Source: Rhodeus uyekii (taxonomy: Eukaryota; Chordata; Actinopteri; Cypriniformes; Acheilognathidae). From it: a stretch of DNA of 64,000 bases. A program made the translations under genes and the position numbers. Under the pieces are notes generated by a model. It saw only the letters and a program-made list of their open reading frames with translations, made no database searches and was not told where the DNA came from. Numbering within the stretch: position 1 is the stretch's first letter; each line of letters begins with the position of its first letter. The stretch covers positions 847,001 through 911,000 of the forward strand of contig JAWRVZ010000179.1 in NCBI GenBank assembly GCA_037043235.1, read 5' to 3'. Positions 22,166-35,810 of the stretch are shown here, one piece after another.

Positions 22166-23347
22166 GAATGCGAAAAAAGAAAAAAACACCATAAAACTTT
22201 ATCTCAGAAAAAACTTAGATAGGATCAAATTTGACTAAATTCTCTAAAGAATAAAGAATAGCCTGCTGGTATTAGTTATAAATTCATTTGTAACTCCAGC
22301 TTAAAGGTAGGCTAGAAAATGTATAGAGAGGCTAGCGAGCTAGCTTTGAAAGCATTAAGCATAGAGACACTAGATTCACTAGTCACTAGAGACAGCATTA
22401 AACTAACTCAATTTTGCGAATTCATTTCAGTGTTGATAGTATTGCTATTGAAAAGCATCAATTTGAGTCATGAGCCACTCCAAGTATAATGTCACTGGTT
22501 TCCATCTCTTCCAAATTACAGTAGTTTGGGTTCAGGAGGAACCATGGTGTCTGCTGTTTCGGTTGCTTGTCTAACTCTGGACAGCATGAAACTAACTTAT
22601 AACGTCTGATGTCGCAGAGGTATGAAAATGCATACGGTGACAGGCAGGTAGAATATAATTTCATTCCATTCAGACCGAGATATATATATATTTTCTACAT
22701 TTTTGGGAACACATTTTTTTGGTCTACCCTGCCTTTAATCCACTGTTTCAGAATCATGGTGGTGCTATTTAAAAAGATATGTAGTTTGAAAACGTGCCTT
22801 TGGCCACATCAGGCAGGTTTTAGTAGGTAACACAATGTATTGTCATTGCTTTTAAACAATAGTCCAATCACAAATAGTTAGTACTGTGTAAATATTAAAT
22901 ATTTAGACATATTGCACACTTTCTTTATGTGTTTTTGCTTTGCCTGCAAAAATATTAAAACTAAACGCAGAATCCTTGCAACACTGAGCAACAAACATTG
23001 GTGGTGTCATTGCTGAATTATTGATCTTTTGAAAGAATTGTTTAAATGAATGATCCAGTGATTCACTCACCCAGACAGTTTCTATTTTCATTCCAAAACA
23101 AATCAGTAGAATGAATAATTCAATGACTTAAGGTTACATGGTTTGTACTAATATGATTTGTTATTTAGGAGCTTGTTATTTCGATTATCTGATGCCACAG
23201 CAAAAGAAAAGACAAGTGCAAAAAATGAGTCATAGATCAACATAAAAAAAAATCGAATGTGAATGAGGGATGAATGTCATGAATGATGATGAAGATGACG
23301 TTAATGAGTTCAAAACATACTTTCATCCAAAAACAAACAAAGGTAAT
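22166..23347. other. No gene recognised
   Basis: AT-rich; no terminal repeats or domains seen. Confidence 0.5.
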
Positions 23348-23593
23348 TGTGGCGAGCAGGGCGGGGTCGAGGGACCGTGAGAGCGTCACGAGAGCCGGTG
23401 GCGTGATTGAGAATGAGCGACACCTGCGAGCCATCGGTCTCTCTCGCTTTCACTGTCGTCGCTCCTCCTTTTAAGTCTCCGCTCCTCCGTGAGAATAGAG
23501 AGACCGATGGCTCGCAGGTGTCGCTCATTCTCAATCACGCCACCGGCTCTCGTGACGCTCTCACGGTCCCTCGACCCCGCCCTGCTCGCCACA
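23348..23593. repeat. 246-bp LTR-like palindrome with 97-bp perfect arms
   Basis: Arms 23348-23444 and 23497-23593 are exact inverted copies by eye, separated by a 52-bp spacer that contains a TTTTAAG box and gctcctcc/gctcctcc direct repeats. The whole starts TGTGGCGAGC and ends GCTCGCCACA and is flanked by GTAAT on both sides, as for a TG...CA LTR with a 5-bp target duplication. The arms resemble the start of a Gypsy-type LTR known to me from cyprinids (recollection, not checked). Open frames across it on both strands are mirror images and not genes. Confidence 0.8.
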
Positions 23594-23800
23594 GTAATCT
23601 ACAAAGATGGAGGTAATTTAACAACAGTGTCTCTACAGACACGTTAGTGGACAAACAACAACCGAAAACACAAGAATGAGCAGGAAGAACTAAATACACA
23701 CGGCGATGAAGAGAAATGATGAACAGCTGTGATGGTGATTAGTGTCCATGGTGATTGACGAGTTTGGGAAAAGTCCTTGTGACGTGTGACAATGAAAACT
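23594..23800 (-). repeat. LTR-like AC-rich debris
   Basis: Contains cgaaaacacaagaatgagc, aactaaatacacacggcgat and gaacagctgtgatggtgatt, similar in style to the minus-strand LTR at 54420-54530. Confidence 0.3.
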
Positions 23801-26037
23801 TTGTGGCATCTGATACTTAATTTGAGAGTAACAGGCTCAAGGTTTTTGTGTGAAGACTAAAGTGTTAATGAACAGTAGTTTAACAGAAGTATCAAATATT
23901 TTGAACACTGTCATTCATTCAAATAAATTGCACTGCTAAGTGTGGCTAAAGTGCCAAGATAACAAAGGTGAGTGTTTGTTACTGCTTTAGTTGCACACTC
24001 TTCTTGCTACTTTGAATGTGAATAGTCATTCCTGTTCGTAAATAGCTATTTCAGGAACACGTATAAACACCTAATGGCCAAAAACAATTTAGTTGGCACC
24101 CTTTCATTAGATGGTTAAAATAATCCCTTTAAATAAAGGGACTTTAGACAATTCCCAAAGTCTGACATACTTTCACTTGTTTGAGTTCTAAGTAAAATCC
24201 CTTAGTATCCCATAAATTCTGTGAGTGTGCAGCCTGACTGCTTCCTATTTATTGTTAGTGTTCCCTTTGGTAATTAACTAGCACGCATGGCTAAGGTTAA
24301 ACCATTAGGCCTAATAAGGCCCAAAATTACTTTCTATGTTTCAGGCCCTACTGCCATTATTACTGTCTGATGTCATTAAGGGAATTAATTGGATGCACCT
24401 ATGGTGTAAGAGAACATTTATCAAAGAATCCTTAACAGAGAGAACATTTTTTGGGTGTCAGAACAGGACTTCTGCCAAAACACATGCCTAAAATCCTCCA
24501 AAAGTTTTTGTTTACACAGTTCGATGCATGTTGAGATTTTATTCCAATGTCTGAGACCTCTTTACATTTGAATTTCTGAATTTCATTACAGCTAATGGTT
24601 CACAGCGCACGTTTGGGTACTGCCTCCCAGAGGTACAATTATATCTGACAAGAGACCTTTATCAGGCTAACACAAAATAAAAAATTAGCGCGGTTCCTCC
24701 GCTCAGGTCTAAATGCTGGCATAAAACACAAGAGATAGGGATAATGTCAACATCCTGGACAAATATTTGTTTATTTGCTTCATGCAGTTATGCATCATCT
24801 GGTGAAGTCGACAAAAGTGTAAACAGACTCAGAGCTGGCCACTTTCCACCTATAATAATGGGCCGTGAAACAACAGAAGGAAAAACAGCATGAAGGAAAA
24901 CAGAGAAGAGAGGTGAATTCAAATACACTCAACCTTGACAGAAAAATAAATGTTACCTGTACCACAGAGATATGAAATAACTAGGCAGAAAAAATTGAGG
25001 ACTGTTCAGGGGGATTAAACATGAAGTGCATTCGGGATTTTATAATGCGGCGTCATGTATGTCTGTTTTCTTAAGCCTAATTCCAAGAGAACACAGATTA
25101 AACGATGATTGTTCTTTTCTTTTCTAGGATTATCTTTTTACATACTTCAAATAATCCCCATAATTCATAATCAGGTCTATTTCATTGTCAGTGGGTTGTT
25201 ACATTTTTGCATAAAATTGAATTTAATTGAATAAACTGAATATTAAAAGAAAGTCTTTATGTTTTTTAAAGGGATAATTCAACCAAAACTTCTTCATTTG
25301 TAAATAGTTAAATAAAATTAAATTGTAATGTCCTTTAGCTCAGAAAAGAATGAAATCATATACATGCCTTCCAGTCTAGGAGAAACAATTAAGCTATTAA
25401 AAAGATATAGTGATAGTATAGTATATGTACATATATTTTATTTTACCTCTAATAAGAAGCTTGAGACAGGTGAAGTTATCAGCCCTGAATTGTATTGTTT
25501 TTCTCTTTCTTTAATTAAACCCTTCGAGTGCAGAACGCAGGGACATCACTCTTCCGCACACGCTCCCTCAGTCTACTAATGAGACTTTTCATCAAGATTG
25601 TGAGTGTCATATTTGGCTGTGTTAGACTCTGAGGAAAGTGTTGATCAAAGATGAAATACTGTGAGGTGAAATGGCACACGTTTTTGTATTACTGAATTTA
25701 TTCAAAAATAATAAAACTTTAAACCGTTGTCACTGTGCTGTTCACGTGTTCGCAGTATATGTGTCATATTTTTGTTTTATTGAAATATAACACTTATTTC
25801 AGAGCTCAAATAGATAACTGTTTTATTAAAAACTATGATTTAATTTTACTTAGTACAATCAAAGTCTGAAAAATGTAGGAGAAGGCTATGAATTGGAATA
25901 CACCATTAATAATTCTGAATTAGTGTCATTGGAGAGAAATTTGTTTAGCTGCCAAATGGTGTAGTTCCAGCATCTATCAGTAAAAGGACAAGAAACCAAA
26001 GGAATATGTATGTGTATGTGTATGTGTATATATATAT

Positions 26038-26068
<31 letters not shown>

Positions 26069-27659
26069 TAAAACTCACTTTATATTACGTGTCTTTAACT
26101 ACAATGTACTAACATGTTAATGAATCATTAATAATTTGCACTTATTGTGTTCATACATGTTTTTAAAAGATTAACATTTTACTCTTAACATTAACTGTTA
26201 ACATTTTAATCCTAATAATAACACCCACCCTTATCAGTATTCAACCTCAATGGCAACAAAAGTCTTCTTTTTGTGCAATATAAAATGAACACAATAAGAA
26301 CACTGTAAAAGAAAAAAAAACTAAAACTTTAGTTAATTTAAAAACACTATTGGTCAAAAGAAAGTCACATGATAAATCAAAGTTCATCACAAGTAGCTTT
26401 TCTACAATTTATCAATCAAACCTGTTTAGTATACAGAAGGTGTACAGTGTCATACACACAAATACAATCATTGTGATAACACATGGCACTAAAATAAGGC
26501 CATAAACATTAATTTAACAACATAAGATTGTAAAACCCTTGTGTGCATAACTGATAAGAAAAGAAAACTAAGAAAAATCTGCTATTTAATTGAAAAACCA
26601 TTGAATATCAATTGTCACACAGAGTTCTGGCCAAGTTTTTTTAATGCAAGTTATAAGAGGAATTGTTCTTTTATTTCATTTTAAAATCACACATTTTATT
26701 TGTAAGGGAATGTACTATTTAACTACCATTTAACAGGTTTTTACCTGTACCATACCTTTTTTACCTTCCTGCAGTAATACACTTTTTTGATGTAGGTACT
26801 AAGTTAAAAACAACTATTGAAAGTGTGGCTACAAAAATTAGGGCGGTCAAGTGATGCTATTTTCAAAAACTATTATCTTGTGTATTAGGTGTAACAGAAT
26901 TTGTTATACTTTAATGTTAAAAAATACATATTTTTTTCACATACTGTACATTACTGCAGCACCTCTAATGACCAGTCTTTCTAAAACGCTTTGATTTCTA
27001 CAAAGCCCATCCTACCAAAAAGAGCAGTGTGCTCTGATTGGCCAGCTGACCCAATGTGCTTGTGTTGGAAAAATTAGGTTGTTGTGGAGTATGGATGGTG
27101 ATCATGAATGACTTATCAGATTCATTCTTTGATTGAAAAAAGTGATTTCACAGATGGCCCCAGCCAGTCTGCGAAGTGACAGCTTAACACAAACCATTCC
27201 TCCTCCACTCTAACTCCCTCCTGCATTTCAAAGGACACCATCATAAAAACGGCCCCCACCCCTAAGGACCCAGAGACACTCATTTACACTAAGCACACAG
27301 ACACATACCAGAACATACAAGAATATGCCATGTGACTTTATCCTAGTTATTTTCCATTTTTAGATGTGTTGTGTTTTTTGTTATGACCATTTAAGGTGTG
27401 TGTTGTAGTTTAGGAGCTTATAATCAGTAATTACTTATGTATAACCACGTCAATCTTTACCTTGCCTTCATTTTAAGAGTTAATATAGCCGTGATTGGTC
27501 TTGAAATCTTTGTCTCTCAATTTGCAGACCGTCTATGCTTGTTTCGCTGTGCTATGATGTATCAAACTCTTTATTTTATGTCAAAACCCAAAAGTCTGCA
27601 GTCTTAAGAAGGCCATAAAACATTTTAATCAGATGAGACCAAAGACAAAGGAAAGATTC
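23801..27659. other. No gene recognised; one microsatellite
   Basis: Long AT-rich region without element ends. 24280-24440 has unique-looking sequence with taattaactagc and gggaattaattgg, possibly conserved. 26007-26070 is a (tatg)n/(ta)n/(tatc)n microsatellite. 26080-26220 has decayed MITE-like sequence. Confidence 0.45.
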
Positions 27660-28178
27660 CCGCTTCTTAGTTCCTTCGCTCTGATTGGCTGTCCCGACAA
27701 AAGAGGCACGGTCTGGAAATTCCTTTAAAAACGCCTGTAGCCTAAGGACCACTCTCTCGTTAATTTTCCTTGCTCCTCACTTCTCTTCCTCGGCGCGGAT
27801 TCTCGGATCGCTTGCGCGCCACTTTCCACAAAGGACATTACCAGACAAAGAACCAATTTGAACTTCCTGCGGACTCCAACGGACCCCCCCTGCAAGCTCC
27901 AAACACGGACCAGATCGTGGAATTCCTCACACACGCACGAAAGAGGCCTATGCAAGTATTCCTTAAACTGTCGATTAGGTCATCTGATCTGATTCCTTGC
28001 TTGTTCTTAATAGGTTATTGTCGGTAATACTACCTTTGCTTTCTCTCACTCTCTCCTTCTTTCTTTCAGTTAATCTGTGTATGTTTTGTTTATTGATTAT
28101 TAAAATATATATACTCATACGTGATTGTCCCTGAATTGCTCATCCATAAGTCCCTTCTTCGGTGACCGACCCTGTTAC
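27660..28178 (+). promoter_or_regulatory. Candidate solo LTR (3' part) or CpG-rich promoter
   Basis: In order: inverted CCAAT box (tctgattggctg), TATA-like cctttaaaaacgcc at about 27722, a GC-rich transcribed-looking stretch, an ATTAAA-type poly(A) signal (gattattaaaatatata, about 28095), then ttcttcggtgaccgacc and an end cctgttaca. The order promoter, R, poly(A), ...ACA fits an LTR. The left edge (a TG start with matching duplication) could not be fixed, so a host promoter and first exon remains possible. Confidence 0.3.
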
Positions 28179-31100
28179 AAATTAAAGGAAAAGATACTTC
28201 TCGTCCCTTGAGCTAGATTCACTACATTGTAATGTTCTGGAACAGAACAGTAAATAAATCTCAACCACTGATTCCTAATCGTGTCTACTTTTGGAAGGCC
28301 AAATAAAGTGCTGTTGAACATATAGCATCTCAACATGGCGGTGACAACACTACTACGAACACTTTCATTGTACATGTATATGCATTTGGGCGGCATTATG
28401 CAAATACTTTCACATATGATGTAGGTCGGTGAGGGAGATTTTGATCAAGGCGTTTTAGCTAGGTCTGGATCGGCCTTCTCTTTTAGATATAATAAATCTT
28501 TTTTGTGGGAGACTTTCAGCTTTGTAACTTTGGAGATTGTATGCATGTACTACAAACTATATAACCCAATAAAGAAAAAGGAAAACATGAAAACGCATCA
28601 CATGACCCCTTCTTGTACTGCCTTTCCTTTCCCAGCAAAAATATGGGTTACAATGGAGTCTTTGTAACTTACAAATGAAAGTGAACCTTAAAATAATGAA
28701 TGTTACAATAATATAAGATGTAGACAATGCATGTTAAAACCCTAACACCAGAAAACCTACAACAGCTGTGAAAAATTATGATTTAAAGAGCTTTACTATA
28801 GCTATAGAAACAATGTAAAAGAAATGCTTGTGTAAAATTATTTTTTTTTAAAACACACTTTTGGTTTTATACATAATTTATACTTTAACTGCTCCAACGT
28901 AACATGGATATTTGCTTTTGTCATTATTTATTTAAAGGGACAAGTCAAAGTAATTTGTGTTAAAACAATTATGCCATAAATCATGTTGATTGAGCTGACT
29001 TTGTACTGAACATGGAATATTTCTATAACATCAGTCAGTCCAACAGCAAAGGTTAATCACTTAATCTATTTAGAAAACATCTGTGCACACTTGTAGTGTT
29101 TTTACTGTGGAAAGAATGACAGAAAGGGAGTGAAAGAGATCAAAGATATGTTTGCGATTTCAGAGGAAGGAGAGAAAGAGATCAGGGAAATGTCTAACCA
29201 AGAATGCTCCGTTATTGTTGCCCACAGTAAACATAGACATTACCATGAAAGAGGCTGCAGAACAAGTTCACCCCAATTTTAAAAGGTTAACTGTCAATAG
29301 CCGCTTTTCCACCGTTGGGTGCGAACGTTTTTAAGAAAGGTAAGGAACGTTTACAGTTATATGTCCACTTGGGCCTGGTGCAGCATGATTAAAGGCGTCC
29401 ATTCTTGCTGAAGGTCTCTGTACAATTAAATGCAAGGCTCCAGCATGCTCTTATTTGAGTTGTAAAAGCAAAACTTGCTAATAAAAATGTAGTTTGTTAT
29501 ACGTAACTTTTTATTTATTTATTTAGCCTGACATGTTCTTTCTTGAGAAGTTTTCAAACAACTTCCTTCATTTGAATGTGTTAAGAGGAAACTTTATACA
29601 GTGATGTGTAAGTAACATTTCTAACATCTAAATATGGATGTTTGGCTCTGAACATCAAGGATGAGAATTCATACACTTTCATACTTGCATCAAACTTAAG
29701 TCATGAATGAAATGATTCTGTGCAAGTAAGTTTCAACATCAGAAATACATGAGAGAACATGTTCATGTTAATAAACAAGACAACATTCTGTAATGTTGGT
29801 GTGCAAGATTAATCCATTTATGTGAAAATAAAAATAAAATAAAAATTCTGTCATCATTTAATCCCCCTCATGTCATTCCAAACAAAAACAAAAACAACAA
29901 AAAGTCGAGACAAGTCAAAAGGACTAGATTTGGAATTTAATAGGAATTTTTTTTTGTCATTTTTCAAGCTTAACAGACATGGTGACAATGAACTTTATAA
30001 GGACAAGAACTGCACACCCCTTCTATGGCTACCTTTAACTCTTTAGACTTTTCTCACACTCAGTTGTTTTTATTATTTTTTTTATTTTAATAATGACAAA
30101 TGGTGTTTGCAGATGCACCATAGGAGAATTTTGACATTTTTTAATGAAAGTCGTGACCGTTTCTGTCACAGTGTCATTTTCACATATCAAATTATGTATT
30201 GCATTTAATAGAATTCTGTGATTGAAATTGGATTCTGTAATTTTTATCTAATCATTTAACAGTTGTAATGTTACACAGTATGTCATATTTAACACTACAG
30301 GTTGCATTTAATTTAGTCTAATCAAGATGAAGGTAGTTCCAATAAACAATGAGGTTTATTTAACACAGCACAATGATAAACCAGAATGGAACAAGCACAA
30401 ACAAAACTGGACCATTAAATGCACAATGGTGATGAACAAACCGCAGTGACGATTAATGAATGTCCCAGGAAACTGATGGGAAACTAGAACAAAGGAAACA
30501 TTTGATAAAAAGTCAGTGAAAATTAAACTAACTGAAGATACAGGTGACAGAAATGCATAGAATGGGATGGGAATGGTCGTCATCACTTCCATTGCCGATG
30601 GAAATCTCAAAAAGCATTTTTCATTGATGAGGTAATGAAATAAAGTTTTATAACCATTACATATGATCACATGACTTTATTTCTTATTAATGAATTGGAT
30701 GCGAGTAATGCCCCTTTCAAAAAATAACCATGGTTAATTTTCATAAGGGGTTTATGCTAAATCACTACCAGTGCATGTCCTATTTGTCAAATTAAACACA
30801 GTTCAAAACAATCATACAAAAAGTACATTTGAACATACCCAACGCATTTGTATTTTATTACAGTGCTATAAACTTGTTAAACAGTGTTAGGAAATGTTTT
30901 ATTTCTCCTCTACAGTCCAAAACTCTTCTTGAGTTATTTGATTCTCTCAAACGTTTACGTTTCTTGGAGTTATCTTTAGCGACACAAACTGAAGCAAACG
31001 ATTGCGAATAATTGTGATACATGACGACTGTGCAAAGCAACTGTTCCTGAAACACCTTGATTGTAGCAATTAAATTGTAGAAATGTTGCAGTTTTCATCC

Positions 31101-31189
31101 GGGAATGTACACGTTACTAATTTTTTCGCTTAAATAATTCCCCCCCAAGGCATATGAAAAAAAGGGACGAGGTCTGGTTGAGTTGTGTT
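28179..31189. other. No gene recognised; some LTR-like debris
   Basis: AT-rich. 30345-30660 (gaggtttatttaacacag followed by AC-rich sequence) resembles minus-strand LTR debris. The 60-codon frame at 29152-29334 has no domain. Confidence 0.4.
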
Positions 31190-31465
31190 AGTAGTGTGTT
31201 GAAACTCACGTTTTCAGTAAGGGGTGTGACATTTCTGTAACACACCTTTGAAGCGGTTGACCAATCACAACATACTGGTCCAACTGACCAATCAGAGCAC
31301 ATTCCACTTATTGGAAGGACGAACTTCATAGATTATAAACAGCAGTACTGTTAGACTGCTGCTACAATGTAAAACATGACAATTATAATAATGTGTCTTT
31401 TGAACTTAGTAAACCCTGAAAATAAAATCTAGACTTTGTAAAATGGCATTATATGGCCTCTTTAA
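31190..31465 (+). repeat. Second copy of the CCAAT-containing dispersed repeat
   Basis: Same ordered motifs as 21783-22165, including gaagcggttgaccaatcaca and the 3' end aaaataaaatctagac / tggcctctttaa. Confidence 0.5.
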
Positions 31466-32513
31466 TTAAATTCAACCAAGCAGCATACAGATTTGTAACA
31501 ACATGAGGGTAAATAACTAATGACAGTGATATTAATTATGATTTTAACTGTTGCTTTATCAGTTTATCTATAATCTCATTTTAGCCAGTTCCAACAAATA
31601 TCCACATCTGCGTGGTAGCAATAAACTGAAGCACCAGGTGAGAGAGTGTATGACTCCTTTTCAACTGTGATAGAAACCAGAATCCAAGTTATTTTGGCAG
31701 AGGGCAAAATCTTTGGTCGCTCTTCCCATAGCAAATTGGCTGTGGCTATGAATTGTCAGTTGCACTATTGCATTTGCAGAATGCCTGTCTAATACACAAG
31801 GCCTCCAGTGTCGAACCCAACACAAGACAGAAATAACAAAATATGTTTCTCAAAATAGTTGATTTAGAATAGCAGAGATTAGCTCTAAGCCACTGGCTAG
31901 AGATGGGAAATGGCAATAATGAAACATGACATGGTAGAGCCTGCAGGCAAGGATTGTGTTCTGAAGGTTATGTCACCCTCACCACTTCTCCGTAGGCTTT
32001 CTTGGAAAAGTAGAAAAGGTTATCTCATTGAGAGAGATGAATGTGCTATCGGGATGAGTGTGTAATGACAGCAGAGCTTCAGATCAGGTAATAGCGATGC
32101 TCGCTCTGGGCTGACGAAATGTGTTGCAAAGCTGTAAATTATCTGACAGACTCTTGGCTGTGGAATGTGTGAAATCTACTGTTTCTACATCTGTAATGGT
32201 CCTGAACAGGTGTTGTCTATGTTCTAGTGGGTGCATAGGCTGTTATGCAACCATGACAACCAGAGATGCTGAATTCATTATTGAGTTTGCAGGCAGGAGA
32301 GGACCGAGCTGATGTGTAGGTGTTTCTGCAATCAGGTGAGCTATTTTATCTCTTGACTCACACTGTACATTTATAGTTTTGTGCTTGTAACAAAACAATT
32401 AAACGGATAATCAAACTATTTATGTACTATTTACATTTATGTTTCTTACGTTGACAAAGTTTGCATTTACACTAACATGTTATTACAATTAAATTGTTTT
32501 CAATTTTAATATA
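31466..32513. other. No gene recognised; unique-looking DNA
   Basis: 31600-32340 has balanced composition and no repeat features (for example gtaaattatctgacagactc), so a conserved noncoding element is possible. The 63-codon frame at 32121-32312 lacks any recognisable domain. Confidence 0.35.
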
Positions 32514-34149
32514 CAGTAATACCTCGGTTTACGGTTTACTCGTACACCAAAACAAATGTCCCCATAAGAATACACTAAAAATCAATGAATTTGTTCCACA
32601 TGACCACAAATGCCCATTTAAAATATTTTTTTGGTTTTACCCCATCATTAATTGCAGTTAAAATTGTAACCATTAAGATCTCATATAAATACTAAATAAT
32701 AATTGACAATTAAACTCTAAAAATACTTGACAATTTACTGCAATGCACTTCAGGTTTGAACAGCCTGCTTGGAGGAGAGAGAGGAGGGAGAAGGGGGGAG
32801 CGGGGAAAGCAAGGATGAAAGCAAATGAGTGAATTTATTGTAAGAGTGCAGAAACCAAATGAAGTGATAATCCAGAGTTAAAGTCGTGGAACATGTGAGC
32901 GAATTCACTGGAGCCGAAAACTAACGAATTCGCGGGAGCCTCGAACGAACGAATTCGCGGGAGCCGCGAGAGAACTAATTTGCGGGAGCCGCAAGAGAGC
33001 TAGGGGAGCGCGGGGCACAAAGTAACGCGGGGTAAATAGTAACAGCAATTATTTTATTTTTTTTAAATGTGACGTGCTAAAGGGCTTTTCATCACACTGT
33101 TTGCACACGTCTTCTGGCCATTTTTTGAGAAATTTCATTGAAGTTTGGATGAGAAGCACAGGAAAAACTCTTTTGGCAGCATGTAAATATTTTTTGTTAT
33201 AGTAGTTGTTTTTCGATTTTCAAAGAATGTGTGAAAGATTGTTAGTCTAATCTTATATTGTTATGATTACCATCTTCTTGGCTAAAAGATGGTACCATTT
33301 TGAAAGACGTGAAAAACACATAGTGGCTGCTATCCAGTCCTGAAGTAAACAAGACAGCGCGGGGTTAGTTGTAACACAGCCGCATTGAACAGGCTGCATC
33401 AATAATAATATATTTTGCATTGTATTAACCTATTCAAACGTTTTTCATGTCATTACATTGTTCAAAACACAACAAATGTAAAAAATAAAGGAAAAATTTA
33501 TATTTAATTCATAAGTTATGCATATAAAAATAATAATAAATAATATTTAAATAATAAAAATACGTGAATGAACTTGCATTGGATAACATGGTGTTAAAAC
33601 GAGCCCCGCTCACGGGGTAAGGAGGCACATTTTACTCCTTGCGCTTTTGCCGATACTGCAGAGAAACGGCAGGTCCGACAAACATGAAAACAGTGCTCAT
33701 TTGTAGGAGAGGCTTGTATGTTATTTGTATAAAAATATGGTTTGTCTAACCCAATTACTTTGTTTATTATTTGGCTAAAACCGTGTATATTTCACTACGT
33801 GAACAATAGCAATCACAATTAATTAATGTTTATAATATGAGGTAAAAACTTCTGTAAATCACTTATAAAAGTATCACTGTGGTGAATGATAGAGCCAATG
33901 AATGAGTTAAGGGGTTATAAAGGAGTTGGACCCTCCTGACTGTGTTATGAGAGGCTGTCATTAGGATATTTCATGTAAAAATGCGCACAAGGATGCTGAG
34001 CGTTAGGACTTTTTCCACACGAAACTGCACATGGGTGAGGGAATTTTTTTCTCGTACACTGATACAATGTTCGTACACCGATTTGACCCTCCATGCTCGT
34101 ACACCGATTTGCTCGTATACCAAGTCGCTCGTAAACTGAGGTATTACTG
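32514..34149. mobile_element. Tigger-like DNA transposon, non-coding, 1.64 kb
   Basis: Terminal inverted repeats cagtaatacctcggtttacg (left) and, inverted, cagtaatacctcagtttacg (right), one mismatch in 20, flanked by TA on both sides (32512-32513, 34150-34151). Ends of this form and TA duplications are typical of pogo/Tigger elements. Secondary tcgtacacc motifs near both ends extend the TIR. No transposase frame over 100 codons remains, so it is a non-autonomous or heavily decayed copy. Confidence 0.75.
32895..33000 (+). repeat. About 29-bp tandem repeat inside the Tigger-like element
   Basis: Four imperfect units of the form (a)acgaattcgcgggagcc(g), at about 32900, 32928, 32953 and 32980. 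Confidence 0.7.
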
Positions 34150-35644
34150 TATTTTAAAATGCAGTTTAATCCTGCGCTCAGTCACTCCCACATCCAGTGT
34201 CAGAAATCAGAAATCATTCTAATATGCTTTGATTCTTTAGACACATTTCTTATTATCACCATTGAAAAAAATATGGAAACCATGATAAAAAAATAAATAT
34301 TCACAGCATTCTTTGATGAATAGAAAGCATTTATTTGAAACAGAAATCTTTTGTAACACCATGTGTTCTCCCTAATTCTTCCACAAAATAAAATAAAACA
34401 ACATTAGAATCAGATACGATGTGCCGATACTATACAGGTCAGAACAGCACATTTTACTCTTGAAGCATTACCTCTACTGTGTAGGAATAAAATAATCTAT
34501 TTTAGCCATGATGGAAACTTGCATGAATTTAGAATGAGTTACTTTTTGCTGTTTAGTTTCAACAATGTCGTCAATGTTTTTTTGAACTAGGACTTTTGAC
34601 GTCTTGAAGTTACATTTTGTTCCCTTAGTACATCACTCTTTTATCTCACAAGATCAAGGGTAATTTGATTCCTTATTATCTATTATGACCCCTTTAAAAT
34701 ATATTTTGAATTAAGAATTATGTTTTGGATTTTTTCCCCATAGGAGCAAGCTCTTTCAGGACATAAGATATAAAGAAAAATTGTCTTATTATTCAGTCAT
34801 ATAGGTCATTGGTCCAAAAAGTTTGAGCTGCTCATTCTTCATGACTTTCAATGTAATGCAACAACACTATTAAAAAGACTAAAATATTAGGACAACTGTA
34901 ATTACTGTCATTCACTGCGCAAGAATTATTAATCTGGAGGACAATAGTGTATTAAATGAAGGAAAGTCTGTACACAAAGCCACTCGGGACCACTTGGTTT
35001 CCAATATAATTTCCTCTGCCCAATGATCCAAAAATTACAACCCCAGTCCAAACCAAAGCCTGTGTTATTATTAAAGGAGCACAGAAATTGCTCCCAGATC
35101 ATCAACAAAGAGCTGGCGTTCTATATAGTCTAAGCTTCAAAACTGTGCAAAGCTACACACAATATTAACGGAACAAGACATTTTAAAAACTGTTATTGTC
35201 TATAAAGTTTGTAGAATGTTGACAGCTTGAAAAGGAGCTTGTGTATCTAAAAATGTCAATGTTATTATTATGTCATCAGGCTATTGGAAACCACATTCTA
35301 CCATATTTCATGAGCATATGATTTTAAATAAATACAGCCTTACCTGACAACGTAGATTCCTATTATTCAAATATTGTGCTATTTATTTGCATTGTTATTT
35401 TTGGCATTGAGCAATATGGACTTTATCTCAGTATGTCGACATTATTTATTTATAAAAATATATATATATTTCAAGCTGTACTTTATACCTATATTGAAAG
35501 ACAATATCCATTTCTAAATCCACTCTCTGTAAATTATCTTACCCAAAATAATTACACGACTTTCCATAAAATATAATTAACACTATTAGAAACTTTCCCA
35601 TCATTGCCACAACATGATTTCCAAAGCATGGAGAAAATAAATCA
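34150..35644. other. No gene recognised
   Basis: AT-rich sequence; no element ends or coding domains seen. Confidence 0.5.
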
Positions 35645-35810
35645 AGCTTTCCTGTAGCAGAAACAGTAGAGTGTGGTGCTTGCAACACCAAGATTATGGG
35701 TTTGATTCCCATGGAAAGCAAGAATTGCTTAAAATGTCAGTGTGTTCCTTGAATGCAATGTAAGTTGCTTTGGAAAAAAGTGTCTGCCAAAATACACAAA
35801 TGTCAAGCTG
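35645..35810 (+). repeat. tRNA-derived SINE
   Basis: A tRNA-like head has an A-box-like gtagagtgtggtgcttgc and a B-box-like gggtttgattcccat. It is followed by a body and the tail gtaagttgctttggaaaaaa / gtgtctgccaaaatac. Spacing and tail match fish tRNA-derived SINEs. It is not a tRNA gene: the acceptor and T arms do not close. Confidence 0.6.

Noticed and set aside
23310..23616. Overlapping frames at the 246-bp palindrome
   Set aside because: The same residues recur in both directions because the sequence is an inverted repeat.
35645..35720. tRNA gene
   Set aside because: Box A and B motifs exist, but the cloverleaf does not close and a SINE body and tail follow.
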